64,000 bases of DNA from Cymbomonas tetramitiformis (lineage: Eukaryota; Chlorophyta; Pyramimonadophyceae; Pyramimonadales; Pyramimonadaceae): the NCBI GenBank assembly GCA_001247695.2, contig LGRX02025879.1, forward strand, positions 1 to 64,000, read 5' to 3'. The notes below the pieces were generated by a model. The model was not told the origin of the DNA and did not search any database. It saw only the letters and a list, made by a program, of their open reading frames with translations. Below, one piece after another: positions 43,070 through 51,987 of this stretch. How positions within the stretch are numbered: position 1 is the first letter of the stretch; each line of letters begins with the position of its first letter. The translations under genes were made by a program, and so were the position numbers.

Positions 43070-43687
43070 AAGACTAATAATTAATTCACGAGGTATACTA
43101 TAAGCATTTTCAACCCTACCCCTGCCTAAGCCATGCCTTGCACACGAACTTCGACTATATTGAGCCGACTTCATGTGCTTCCCATATGTTTTCATTGCAT
43201 CACACGGTGTGCTGTGTTTGTAACACATCTTTAGGTTTAGTCCATGTCTATTAGTCCAAATGTTTGTTGCCTTTCTATACTCAAAACCATATTGACAATA
43301 GCAACACGTGTGTATGTATTTGTTCATATGTTGCATTACCGGTCTATGTTTCATCAAGCCACCATCAGCGGGGTTTTCAATGTACCAATACGTAGCTTTG
43401 AAGTAGTCAATGATTTGCAGTGTTCTTTCAACTATACTATCAGCCAAAGCTAGGTTCCGTGGACTACGTCTCTTTGCCTTACTATACTCGGTGCATGGCG
43501 GAGATGCCCATATTATCTCGAAGTGCTTTGGTGGATACACGGTATATTCCCATGTCAAGATGTCGACTGCATGAGTCGGGTTGAAACCCGGCAATATGTC
43601 AACCGATACGATTTCGCAATTTTCATATAGTTCTTTAAGTACTTTGCTGACCGATGCCGTCCCAGAGAATAGCTCTGAAATATACAT
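43058..43687 (-). CDS. C5-cytosine DNA methyltransferase (short)
   Basis: 209 residues, ATG at 43687. Motif I-like LFSGTASVSK (residues 6-15), catalytic PPCTEYS with Cys65, and motif VI ENP (104-106) are present in the right order. The protein is shorter than bacterial Dcm enzymes (usually above 300) and has little room for a target-recognition domain, like some phage and algal virus enzymes. It would methylate viral or host DNA at cytosine. It diverges from the SET gene across a single 49-bp palindrome, so the two are probably co-regulated. Confidence 0.8.
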   Translation of the reverse strand: MYISELFSGTASVSKVLKELYENCEIVSVDILPGFNPTHAVDILTWEYTVYPPKHFEIIWASPPCTEYSKAKRRSPRNLALADSIVERTLQIIDYFKATYWYIENPADGGLMKHRPVMQHMNKYIHTCCYCQYGFEYRKATNIWTNRHGLNLKMCYKHSTPCDAMKTYGKHMKSAQYSRSSCARHGLGRGRVENAYSIPRELIISLVPK

Positions 43688-43688
43688 T

Positions 43689-43737
43689 GTTCCAAAGTTT
43701 AATTACATTATAGTATAATAAAATCTTGGTTTAGAAC
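43689..43737. promoter_or_regulatory. 49-bp palindrome, copy 2 (divergent promoter position)
   Basis: Fills almost the whole gap between the methyltransferase start (43687) and the SET-protein start (43743). Arms GTTCC and AGAAC, with the inner part most diverged of all copies. Confidence 0.8.
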
Positions 43738-43742
43738 AAAGC

Positions 43743-44222
43743 ATGTCGCGGTTAAAGCGGACACCATGTGAAAGATGCATAGCCATTAAGAAAGACGGCA
43801 AGCGATGTAAGAATATGACCTGCAAGTGGTCACCAATGTGTTGGGCTCATAGACAAGTCGATGTACAAGAGAGTACTATATCTGACGGTGGTAAAGGTGG
43901 CTTTGCAAAAGTCGACCTGAAGAAGGGCACAATAGTGGGTAGATATACCGTCGGGACCATCAAACTTGATGGTGACCAGCTGCCACCGATGAATGATAGG
44001 ACTCATATATGGCAAAAGAATGCTAACACATTCTTCGATGCAGAAAAGACCAACTCGGTAGCCGGTAAATACAATAGCTGTACGCCACGTGATGCCAAAG
44101 CAATTGGTTGTAAAAACAATGCCAAAATAAACTCAGTGGGTAATGTAAAGCTCACAAAGAATGTCAACAAGAATGCAGAAATATTTGTGCCATATGGAAA
44201 AGGCTATTGGCAACATTCTTAG
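43743..44222 (+). CDS. SET-domain protein with N-terminal Cys/His knuckle
   Basis: 159 residues. The N terminus has C9, C12, C22, C27, C33 and H36 (pattern CxxC...C...C...CxxH), a zinc-knuckle-like module. The SET core starts with GGKGGFAKVDLKKGTIVGRY. Further on KYNSC ... CKNNAKI takes the place of the NHS/PN motif, and EIFVPYGKGYW is the typical last motif with the active-site Tyr. SET proteins methylate lysines; compact viral SET enzymes of algal viruses methylate histone H3 to silence host chromatin. That role here is by analogy. The stop codon lies in the loop of a perfect hairpin (44210-44230). Confidence 0.75.
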   Translation: MSRLKRTPCERCIAIKKDGKRCKNMTCKWSPMCWAHRQVDVQESTISDGGKGGFAKVDLKKGTIVGRYTVGTIKLDGDQLPPMNDRTHIWQKNANTFFDAEKTNSVAGKYNSCTPRDAKAIGCKNNAKINSVGNVKLTKNVNKNAEIFVPYGKGYWQHS

Positions 44223-44230
44223 AATGTTGC
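44210..44230 (+). terminator. hairpin overlapping SET stop codon
   Basis: GCAACATTCT-T-AGAATGTTGC, 10-bp perfect arms. The stop codon TAG spans loop and right arm. The same core (GCAACATTC/GAATGTTGC) recurs at 52164-52184 followed by a T run. Confidence 0.6.
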
Positions 44231-44248
44231 TGTTGGAATAGATAGCGT

Positions 44249-44297
44249 GTTCCAGAGTGAGATTATATTACTCTAATATTAATCCTCGGTTTGGAAC
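44249..44297. promoter_or_regulatory. 49-bp palindrome, copy 3
   Basis: GTTCCAGAGTGAGATTATAT ... AATCCTCGGTTTGGAAC. Lies between two same-strand genes (SET and the ORF at 44354). Confidence 0.9.
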
Positions 44298-44353
44298 CAA
44301 AAAGTATAGACATGTACAATCACTTAAAGACAGCAACTCTGGTATAAGTAAGA

Positions 44354-44677
44354 ATGAATCTTTCAACATTGATTAAGGGCGAACTTACGGTCCAAGAACA
44401 CGTACAAGCATGTTACGACTATTGTTATGAAAATTTATATGTAGCCTATCCTAAATACCGAGATGAGGAACTTGAGAAACAAATATTTCTGCTACCCTTA
44501 TTGTTTCCACCACACTTATATCTTGAAAATGATTGGGATACTAGAATAAGAGATGGAGACGTTAGTGATGAAGTTAGAGCTTACGTACACAAGTGTTTAA
44601 AACAAGCTAAGATAAGACAAATACATGAATTGAATAAATCCTTTATAATGGTTGATTCTGACTGCGGGGAAGAATAA
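44354..44677 (+). CDS. hypothetical acidic helical protein
   Basis: 107 residues from ATG 44354. Aromatic and acidic (YDYCYENLYVAYPKYRDEEL), helical in look, no family recognised. Its 3' end overlaps the ATPase gene by 35 bp in convergent orientation. Confidence 0.55.
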   Translation: MNLSTLIKGELTVQEHVQACYDYCYENLYVAYPKYRDEELEKQIFLLPLLFPPHLYLENDWDTRIRDGDVSDEVRAYVHKCLKQAKIRQIHELNKSFIMVDSDCGEE

Positions 44678-45575
44678 ACTCGTTGAAATTTCTACGGAAC
44701 ATACTTGGATGGGACTCCTTTTTGGCGAGGTCAATAAAGAGAAAGTCGTATCTATCTTTTACCGCTTGATTGAAGACATCATAAAATTCTTCGGGTGACA
44801 CTTCACCGCCTAATTCTGAACTTATCTGTTTTAGCTCATCTTGATTTTTTGTCTTCATAAGTAAGATGTGGGTAAGATTTGACCTGATGGCTCGTTGTAG
44901 TCCCGCCCCGTTGCTCGTGTATGCTTGGGTTGCGAACAACAGAGAGCAGCCTATACTGCCCATATTCTTTGTTTTACCTTTGTGTCTATGACTAATGACA
45001 AATCTTCCCAATCCTGATTTAGGTCTAAATACGGGTGAGTCTAAACAATCGTCAAAAAAGATTGCCACCGATGGTGGTCTATTGGTAACTTTGTATTTGT
45101 ATTGTGGTGGTGCAATGTTATCGTTTTCATCGGCAAATTCCAGTAGTAAGTCGGCTGGTATTTCGTATACACTCATCTCACTCTTGTGCAACATGTCCAT
45201 GAGTCTTTTATAACGTTTTGTTTTCTCAACATACTCTTCGTATTCAAGAGCTTCTTCATCTAAAATGTTTTCAATCTGAGGAATAACATCTATCTCGGGT
45301 TCAAGGACGTCGCTCTCATTTAAGGGGAGGTCTTCAAAATAATGTTTATTATTCTCATATGTCGGCGAGACCAATATAATCCTCTCCAATGCATTGTTAT
45401 ATTGCATAAGACGTAGTAAATGAGTAAGGCTTGTTGTTTTTGCACCCCCGCGTTTGGAATTTGCAAGTGTTACCATCGGTAATTGAATAAAGTCGTCTGG
45501 GGTTTCTATTGGAAAAGCACTCTTCTTCGGAATCTTAATATTGTAATTCTTATCTTTGAGTCTTTGGAACTGCAT
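44643..45575 (-). CDS. FtsK/HerA-type genome packaging ATPase
   Basis: 310 residues. Walker A-like ANSKRGGAKTTS (residues 38-49) in which the usual last Gly before Lys is Ala. Walker B IFFDDCLDS with D175/D176. Then a sensor-like LFATQAYTS and an Arg-containing LQRAIRSN, the order seen in packaging ATPases of PLVs, virophages and Polintons. It would pump DNA into the capsid. It is followed on the same strand, 3 bp apart upstream, by the charged ORF at 45579, so the two probably form one transcript. Confidence 0.8.
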   Translation of the reverse strand: MQFQRLKDKNYNIKIPKKSAFPIETPDDFIQLPMVTLANSKRGGAKTTSLTHLLRLMQYNNALERIILVSPTYENNKHYFEDLPLNESDVLEPEIDVIPQIENILDEEALEYEEYVEKTKRYKRLMDMLHKSEMSVYEIPADLLLEFADENDNIAPPQYKYKVTNRPPSVAIFFDDCLDSPVFRPKSGLGRFVISHRHKGKTKNMGSIGCSLLFATQAYTSNGAGLQRAIRSNLTHILLMKTKNQDELKQISSELGGEVSPEEFYDVFNQAVKDRYDFLFIDLAKKESHPSMFRRNFNEFILPRSQNQPL

Positions 45576-45578
45576 ATA

Positions 45579-46055
45579 CTATAACGATAGAAATAGAGAT
45601 GAGTAACATTTCTCATATCCCGGTTCCATCTCAGCATCTTTTTTGCGAGGTGGTGGTGATTCCGATGCAACTCGGCTTTGTTTACGTCTAGTAGACTTTC
45701 TAACAATCACCTCTGGTTCTGGTTCTGATTCAGAGCTATCAGATTCAACTATTACGACCTGCTTCTTAGGTTTCTTCTTAGGTGTTTTCGGTTTCATGAC
45801 AACAACCTGTTCGACTTCAGCTTCCGATATTGATTCCAATTCTGCCTGTGGTTCCGGTTCTTTAGTCTTAGATGTAGCTTTTTTAATCGTTTCCTGAGCT
45901 TCAGCAACTTTTTGAGATTCCTTAAGTTGTTCGGCCATCTTAATATCTTGTTTCTGTTTGGCTTTGGCACGACGAGTTTCTAAAGCCTTTTCTCGCATTT
46001 TGGCGAGACGCTCGAGTGTTGCAGAATCGGTAATCTTCAATCCTTTAACTGGCAT
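45579..46055 (-). CDS. highly charged coiled-coil-like protein
   Basis: 158 residues, ATG 46055. An N-terminal Lys/Glu/Ala-rich helix (ERLAKMREKALETRRAKAKQ), then Pro/Lys patches (KPKTPKKKPKKQ), then Ser/Glu-rich and Arg-rich tail (STRRKQSR). No family recognised. Could condense or bind DNA. First gene of the two-gene unit with the ATPase; divergent from the ORF at 46179 across a 49-bp palindrome. Confidence 0.6.
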   Translation of the reverse strand: MPVKGLKITDSATLERLAKMREKALETRRAKAKQKQDIKMAEQLKESQKVAEAQETIKKATSKTKEPEPQAELESISEAEVEQVVVMKPKTPKKKPKKQVVIVESDSSESEPEPEVIVRKSTRRKQSRVASESPPPRKKDAEMEPGYEKCYSSLFLSL

Positions 46056-46106
46056 TAAGTAATTATAAGATACCCTAAGAAAATAAATTTCTTGATGTGA
46101 GTTAGT

Positions 46107-46155
46107 GTTCCATAGTAAGGATATAATATACTAATATTAATCCTCAGTTCGGAAC
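46107..46155. promoter_or_regulatory. 49-bp palindrome, copy 4 (divergent position)
   Basis: GTTCCATAGTAAGGATATAA ... AATCCTCAGTTCGGAAC. Sits between the divergent starts at 46055 and 46176/46263. Confidence 0.9.
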
Positions 46156-46175
46156 TTTTATATGAGATATAATAT

Positions 46176-46628
46176 ATAACTAAAGAGACTTGGATTGCGA
46201 AACTGAAACTATGTGCTCAAGAGTATAGACAAGAACATGGAATTAAAAAGAGACCTGGTAAGATGACACAAGGAGAGAAACTTAAAAGCTTACGAGGTCG
46301 TGCAGTTGTTAAAAAGACAACCAACAAAAGTAGAACAGCCTTAAACCATGGAACTTCCAGCGGTCAACCAGTTTACCAACAGCCTATTAAAGACCCTGCT
46401 CTACCCTCCAAAGCACCTCGTAGGATAACTCCTATTATGATGGCACCGTTGGACAAAAGCAGCATTGGTACAATAACAGGTGACCCAGTATTTCAACGAC
46501 CTACGGACGAGTTCACCGGTGTTAGAACATTTCATAAAGCTATAGATACTATTGAGAAAAGAGAAAGAATGAAAAAACAAATGAGGAAACAAACAAAGAC
46601 CGGTCGTGGTGATGCCACAAAAATATAA
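46176..46628 (+). CDS. small basic protein, homologue of 4176-4469; start codon replaced by ATA
   Basis: The first in-frame ATG is at 46263, but the coding sense clearly extends upstream (TKETWIAKLKLCAQEYRQE, then GIKKRPGK) and matches the N terminus of the element A protein (MTRAEWNAKLRSCAKEYKD). Where that protein has ATG this one has ATA at 46176, preceded by a stop at 46170. So it uses a non-ATG start, lost its start, or is made from 46263. Downstream it is Lys/Arg/Pro-rich (SKAPRRITPIMMAPLDKS, MKKQMRKQTK). Unknown role, perhaps nucleic-acid or capsid binding. Confidence 0.6.
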   Translation: MTKETWIAKLKLCAQEYRQEHGIKKRPGKMTQGEKLKSLRGRAVVKKTTNKSRTALNHGTSSGQPVYQQPIKDPALPSKAPRRITPIMMAPLDKSSIGTITGDPVFQRPTDEFTGVRTFHKAIDTIEKRERMKKQMRKQTKTGRGDATKI

Positions 46629-46646
46629 TATATATATTATAGGACC

Positions 46647-49600
46647 ATGCCCCCCAAAGTCAGAAAACAGAACCCGGAGGCACGCCATAAGCTTACAGCT
46701 GCAGATTGGGAAGACTTACAAGGTCGACAACTGACTGGAGATGATAGAGCCAAAGCTATACGTGATTATAAGAAGAAGTACCGCAAAACCAAGGAGAAGG
46801 TTGAGAAAGTCACCAGACTCCAATGGAAAAAACAGGGCAAGAAACCAGCCAAGGAACAGAATCGACTTGATGAAATCGAAAAGTATACCGTCGGAGATTC
46901 CAAAAGACATATCAAGAAGTTTAGCACTGATGTTGAAAAACTGAAGGTACCTTTCACAACGTTTCTCACTCGAGCAGCACCCGATGGTAGCAGTCTAAAC
47001 TATTGGTTACCCGGGAAAACAAAGGGTGTTGAGCAAGTATCTTTGAGAGCAGTGTTTCAGGACGGGTCTACATCCAAATGGGTGAAAGGTTCAGACCGTC
47101 AAGATGTGATGATGAAGTTCGAAGAGATGCTGCAAAGTCCTAAGGGCGGGGATAGCAGCAAAAAGGCCGTCGAGGTTGTCAAGGATGTAGAGGTGGAGTA
47201 TTACTCTTCTAAACCGCCAGAAGGAAAAGGCTCTCGATGCTTAGCTGCACCCAAAAACACGGGAGAATTGCGACTGAAGCAATGTGTCATTAAGATTGAA
47301 TCCCGCAACAACTGTGGTATCAAATCTGTAGAACTGTTACACCGAAAGCGAAAATTAGATAAGATGTTAAGTGATAATCTCGTTCAAAAGAATCAATATG
47401 AAAACAAATGGAAACAATTGAAACGCGATGCCAGCAATCACAAGGGTAACATAACGGCAGTTTCAAATCGACTGCGTTTGGAATTGTTTGCGAAAAAGGA
47501 CAATGATGACGGAATTAATGTCGAAGACTTTCCCGTGTTAGAAAAGCATTACAATAGAAATATATTTGTGTGGGGTATCACCGAACGACTTGGCGGTGAA
47601 CCAATCATGTTTTACCCGCCATATTTTAATGAGCATAATGAGTTTTCAAGCTATGGCGACAGTTTCCATATTTTATTGCATGACAACCATTACGAGCCCA
47701 TTACACGTATTGACTGCTTCAGAGGAAAAACTTATCGACCATCGTGCACCCAGTGTAAATCTCAAAAATGCATATTTGCTAACAAGGAAACACGTATGAC
47801 ACAAGGAAATAAACATTGGCATCATTGTGATATTTGCAATCGGAAGTTTATGAATGAGAATTGTTACAATTTGCACAAAGAATTGGTGACGTGCAATCAG
47901 CTTCACAAATGTAAGATGTGCAATGTCAAATATAATCCTAATGAGAAACACGTGTGTGGATACAAAGCATGCCCAAACTGTAAGGTCGTTTGTAATCTAT
48001 ATGAACACAGATGCTACATGACACAGGTTAAACCGAAGTCCGTACTGTCACCTGAATCAATGGTGTGTTTCGATTTTGAAACTCGAAACGACAGCGGCAA
48101 GCTTGTCGTCAACCACTGCGAGAGTCAATATCATAATGGTGTATGTGTTATTCACAAGACAATAGACGAGTTTCTTGAATGGACATGTTTAGAAAAGCAT
48201 TCAGGTTATACATACATTGCCCATTGCGGTTCCAAGTTCGACTTTAGATTGATAGTAGAGCATGTTATTAACGTTCAAAGAAAACCTCCCAAGGATATAT
48301 TGTACACAGGGGCTGATATATTGTGTGTTAAGATTGCCAACGTGAGGTTCATTGATTCATATATGTTCATGTCACGTCCATTGCATGCTCTACCAGAGAT
48401 GTTTGGCTTTGAAAACGAAATATCAAAAGGGTATTACCCACATCTCTTCAACACGTTGGAAAATGAGAAATACATCGGTTTATATCCTGATATCAAGTAT
48501 TACAATCCCGAAATACTTCAACCGGAAGCTTATCAAAAGTTATACAAATGGTGGCATGAGAAAAGGAGCAAGTGTTTTATATTTGAAAATCCAAAAGAGA
48601 TTGTACGATATTGCCATGATGACGTGACCATTCTACGCCGTGCAGTGTTCGCTTTCAGAGATTGTTTTCTGAAGATAACCGACAACAAATTTGACCCGTT
48701 TAGCTATCTGACGTTGGCACAACTGGCGATTAATATATGGAGAAGTGAGTGCATGCCAAAAGATTCAGTGGCTATATTGCAATCATTGGTCAAGTCGCAG
48801 AATGCATCTATCAAAGAGAATCAGTGGTTGGATCACATTGTCCACACTACGTCAGCCAAGCTTAAACGCGACTACGATGGCAAACGAAACTATAAACTCG
48901 CAGATTTGCAGATATATGTCGATGCTTTTGACGACACCACCAACACGGTGTATGAGTTCCTCGGAAGCTGGTTTCATGCAGACCTGAAGAAATACCACAA
49001 AGACGATATTCAGTATCAACAAGGACGTAAATCGGGCATGACGTTTGGTGAGGTCAATCGGCAAACGATGAAGAGACTGGATGATATCAAGGCAGCAGGA
49101 TATAATCTTGAGTATATATGGGAGTCGTCATGGGATGAAACAGTAAGTCAGCTGAAATTGTCCGAGATTGGTAAAGACTTTTTAGAGCGACAAACGTTGG
49201 CTTCTCCTATTGTGGATAGGGACGTATATCATGGAGGTAGAGTAGACCTGGGTAAGTTGTACTACGAGGTCAACCACAACGAGCACATACGATACCTCGA
49301 CTATAATTCCATGTACCCGAGTGTCATGAAAACAAATGTATTCCCCAAGGGCCATCCCGAGGTCATAAGAGACTTCCAGACACTTGACATTCATGGCTAC
49401 TTCGGTTTGGTAAAATGCAAAGTCATTCCTCCAATTCATCTTAAATTTGGCATTCTGCCACACGTGGACAATAAAACAGGCAAGTTGATATTTCCATTGT
49501 ACGAGATGGTAGGTACGTGGACAACAGTAGAGCTGGAGAAGGCCATTGAAAAAGGATACACCATCAATGCAATATACGAGATAAAACATTGGAAGGAAAC

Positions 49601-50531
49601 CACCAATGCCTTGTTCGCTGGTTACATCGACAAGTTTCTGAAACTAAAGACAGAAGCCTCCGGACCTCCCGACGGAGACATCGACGAGTTTATCGAGCAA
49701 TTCATGTTTCACGAGAGTGTCAAGTTAGACAAGGCAAATATCAAACACAATCCCGGAATGAGACAGGTCTCCAAAGACATGCAGAATATACTCTACGGTA
49801 AATTGGGAGAACGTCAGAACAAATCTAAGAGCAAGGTTATCCAAAATCCAGGTGAGTTCTACAATACCATTAGCAATAAAAGGTATGATTGTAAGTATGA
49901 GTTCGTGGGGAGCGAGGACAACGAAATGGTCTTGATGAACTTCACTGAAAATTCAGAAGTGTTTTCAGACACCAGATTTTCGACCAACGAGGTTCTGGCT
50001 GCATTTATAACCAGTTACGGTAGATTAAAGCTGTATCAGTTGATAGAGGCAGCAGGCTTCTCTAATGTTCTCTACTTTGATTGTGATTCAATCATATATC
50101 GCGAGACCCCTGAGAACTATCATATATATCACGGTAATGCATATCGACAGCCATGGTTGGGTTTCCTAAAATGTGAATTGCAGCACTTAGAAAGGGACCA
50201 TGGTAAGTGTATCGAGTTCTTGGCAACAGGGCCAAAGTCATACAGTCTCAAGTTTACCGATGGTTACACCATGACCAAGATAAAGGGATTTTCCTTGAGC
50301 GTAGACAACCTGCAACATATCAATCACGATGTTATGAAAGACATGGTCATCAATCGCAAACTACATACACCAGTCAAGATGAGCAATATGGTTATTAGGC
50401 ATCCTTGTAAACATGAAGGTGTACGGTCTTTGAGTATGGAAACAAGGGCGGAATCGAAAACATTCAATTTTGTATACGATAAGGGCAATATCAATTGGGA
50501 AACGTGGGAAGTTGTTCCATTCTTAGATTAA
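46647..50531 (+). CDS. polB: protein-primed type family B DNA polymerase
   Basis: 1294 residues, the largest gene. A Lys-rich N-terminal region, then Cys/His clusters at about 367-455 (CTQCKSQKC, HHCDICNRKF, CNQLHKCKMCN) that look like zinc fingers. Exonuclease motifs: Exo I CFDFETRN (D476, E478), Exo II AHCGSKFDF (about 526; usual Asn replaced by Cys), Exo III YCHDDVTIL (about 656). Polymerase motifs: A YLDYNSMYPSV (about 882), B KDMQNILYGKLG (about 1043), C YFDCDSIIY (about 1143). This set matches PolB of PLVs, virophages and Polintons, which start replication from a terminal protein. TATAATATATATATTATAGG precedes the start. The last codons and stop lie in a 49-bp palindrome. Confidence 0.9.
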   Translation: MPPKVRKQNPEARHKLTAADWEDLQGRQLTGDDRAKAIRDYKKKYRKTKEKVEKVTRLQWKKQGKKPAKEQNRLDEIEKYTVGDSKRHIKKFSTDVEKLKVPFTTFLTRAAPDGSSLNYWLPGKTKGVEQVSLRAVFQDGSTSKWVKGSDRQDVMMKFEEMLQSPKGGDSSKKAVEVVKDVEVEYYSSKPPEGKGSRCLAAPKNTGELRLKQCVIKIESRNNCGIKSVELLHRKRKLDKMLSDNLVQKNQYENKWKQLKRDASNHKGNITAVSNRLRLELFAKKDNDDGINVEDFPVLEKHYNRNIFVWGITERLGGEPIMFYPPYFNEHNEFSSYGDSFHILLHDNHYEPITRIDCFRGKTYRPSCTQCKSQKCIFANKETRMTQGNKHWHHCDICNRKFMNENCYNLHKELVTCNQLHKCKMCNVKYNPNEKHVCGYKACPNCKVVCNLYEHRCYMTQVKPKSVLSPESMVCFDFETRNDSGKLVVNHCESQYHNGVCVIHKTIDEFLEWTCLEKHSGYTYIAHCGSKFDFRLIVEHVINVQRKPPKDILYTGADILCVKIANVRFIDSYMFMSRPLHALPEMFGFENEISKGYYPHLFNTLENEKYIGLYPDIKYYNPEILQPEAYQKLYKWWHEKRSKCFIFENPKEIVRYCHDDVTILRRAVFAFRDCFLKITDNKFDPFSYLTLAQLAINIWRSECMPKDSVAILQSLVKSQNASIKENQWLDHIVHTTSAKLKRDYDGKRNYKLADLQIYVDAFDDTTNTVYEFLGSWFHADLKKYHKDDIQYQQGRKSGMTFGEVNRQTMKRLDDIKAAGYNLEYIWESSWDETVSQLKLSEIGKDFLERQTLASPIVDRDVYHGGRVDLGKLYYEVNHNEHIRYLDYNSMYPSVMKTNVFPKGHPEVIRDFQTLDIHGYFGLVKCKVIPPIHLKFGILPHVDNKTGKLIFPLYEMVGTWTTVELEKAIEKGYTINAIYEIKHWKETTNALFAGYIDKFLKLKTEASGPPDGDIDEFIEQFMFHESVKLDKANIKHNPGMRQVSKDMQNILYGKLGERQNKSKSKVIQNPGEFYNTISNKRYDCKYEFVGSEDNEMVLMNFTENSEVFSDTRFSTNEVLAAFITSYGRLKLYQLIEAAGFSNVLYFDCDSIIYRETPENYHIYHGNAYRQPWLGFLKCELQHLERDHGKCIEFLATGPKSYSLKFTDGYTMTKIKGFSLSVDNLQHINHDVMKDMVINRKLHTPVKMSNMVIRHPCKHEGVRSLSMETRAESKTFNFVYDKGNINWETWEVVPFLD

Positions 50532-50562
50532 TACTTAGTACTATTAAACCTCACTTGGGAAC
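50514..50562. promoter_or_regulatory. 49-bp palindrome, copy 5 (over PolB stop codon)
   Basis: GTTCCATTCTTAGATTAATA ... CCTCACTTGGGAAC. The stop TAA of PolB (50529-50531) lies in its left half. Confidence 0.8.
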
Positions 50563-50578
50563 AACGGCAAAATCAAAA

Positions 50579-50627
50579 GTTCTGAAACGAGGATTATATA
50601 TAGAGTAATATAATCTTACTTTGGAAC
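50579..50627. promoter_or_regulatory. 49-bp palindrome, copy 6
   Basis: GTTCTGAAACGAGGATTATA ... AATCTTACTTTGGAAC. Only 16 bp after copy 5 and 36 bp before the integrase start. Confidence 0.85.
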
Positions 50628-50663
50628 ATTTATTGTATACTATATGTATTACTATTATATAGT

Positions 50664-51977
50664 ATGACAAGTAAACCGATATCTGAGAGTAGACTTCAGG
50701 AATTATATCTGGACCCAAAGTTTGGTCAATCTAGTGCCAATGCATTTACCAAGAAGCTTAAGGCACAAGGTTACAAGGTCACAGAATCTCAGGTCAAGGC
50801 TGCTATTTCCAAGACTGAGACATCACAACTTTTATCACAGCCTAAAAGGGTAAATCGTAAAGATTACTTTCCAATATATGGACCCGCTGACAAGGTTTCT
50901 ATACAAGCCGACCTGGCGTTCATACCTCGAGATAAGTCGGTAAACAAAGGTTACGCCGTAATTCTGACAGGAATCAATATCAATAGTAATAAGGCCTACG
51001 CAATTGCTTTGAAATCCAAGACTGTCAGAGATAAAAACAATAAAAGACAGGAAGATGTGGAGGGCATCGTCCCTGCCATGCGACGATTGATAAGCGAAAC
51101 CAAAATGGACACTCTTACAACAGATTTAGGCAGCGAGTTTACGAACAAACCAGTTCAAGCATTGTTGAAAGAGAAAGGTATCAAACATTACACTTCTCAA
51201 GCTGAGGACCACTCTCGTCAAGGAAAAATTGAGCGGTTTAACAAGACATTGAAAAGAAGATTCAAATTTAATGAAGCTAGGACCGGTAAATCTAATTGGG
51301 TTGACTATTTAGATTCTATAGTCGAAAATTACAATGAAACGGTTAACCAAGGCAATATCAACGATACTCCTCCTGATGACATGAATAAGAATCGTGTAAT
51401 TAGAAGTGTCTTGTTGAAACGTAACGAGACTGCCAAACTCTTGCAGAAGTTAGACATAAAACCTGGCGACAAGGTACGCCTTCGCGTTACTAAAAAGACA
51501 TTTGATAAGGAAAGCCGCACATGGAGTACCGAAATATATAAGGTCCGAAGTAGAAATGGGTTGTCTTTCGTGATAGAGGACGGTGACGGGGATACCTTAA
51601 GCCGACAATACAAACCAAGAGAACTGAAAGAGGTTCAAGGAACCGTTTCTAAACCATCCAAAGAGACCCGTAGTACGAAGACTGATAGTGAAAGCAAGCA
51701 ATCGACAAAGGTTCAGCGTGCGTTAAAAAAAGAGGGTATAGAAGGTAATACCGATTCCAAGACATCTAGGAACTATGATGATTATGAAGTTAATGTGTTC
51801 ATTAGCGATAAGAAATCACCAAACTATCAAAAGACTTTGAAAGGATACCTTAAGCTCAATCGGTCTAGAAAAAGTAAGCGGAAATATCAATTGATATTCT
51901 ATGATAAGTCGGAAGAGAATGAGTTTGTCGATATCCCAGACCCAGAGATTAAACTGTTGAAAAAAAGAAAATCGTAA
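50664..51977 (+). CDS. retroviral-type (rve) integrase
   Basis: 437 residues. Helical N-terminal region, then the catalytic core with D83 (QADLAFIP), D154 (LTTDLGSEF) and E190 (RQGKIERFN), spacing D,D35E. A C-terminal SH3-like part follows (KPGDKVRLRVTKK, WSTEIYKVRSRNG, YKPRELKEV) and a basic tail. Integrases of this kind insert Polintons and many PLVs into host DNA. The three catalytic residues are intact. The unusual tail after 330 (YDDYEVNVFISDK ...) is not recognised and could target chromatin. Confidence 0.9.
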   Translation: MTSKPISESRLQELYLDPKFGQSSANAFTKKLKAQGYKVTESQVKAAISKTETSQLLSQPKRVNRKDYFPIYGPADKVSIQADLAFIPRDKSVNKGYAVILTGININSNKAYAIALKSKTVRDKNNKRQEDVEGIVPAMRRLISETKMDTLTTDLGSEFTNKPVQALLKEKGIKHYTSQAEDHSRQGKIERFNKTLKRRFKFNEARTGKSNWVDYLDSIVENYNETVNQGNINDTPPDDMNKNRVIRSVLLKRNETAKLLQKLDIKPGDKVRLRVTKKTFDKESRTWSTEIYKVRSRNGLSFVIEDGDGDTLSRQYKPRELKEVQGTVSKPSKETRSTKTDSESKQSTKVQRALKKEGIEGNTDSKTSRNYDDYEVNVFISDKKSPNYQKTLKGYLKLNRSRKSKRKYQLIFYDKSEENEFVDIPDPEIKLLKKRKS

Positions 51978-51987
51978 TATATACAAA

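Noticed and set aside
51329..51613. Minus-strand ORF inside the integrase
   Set aside because: Antisense shadow of an intact gene; no motif.
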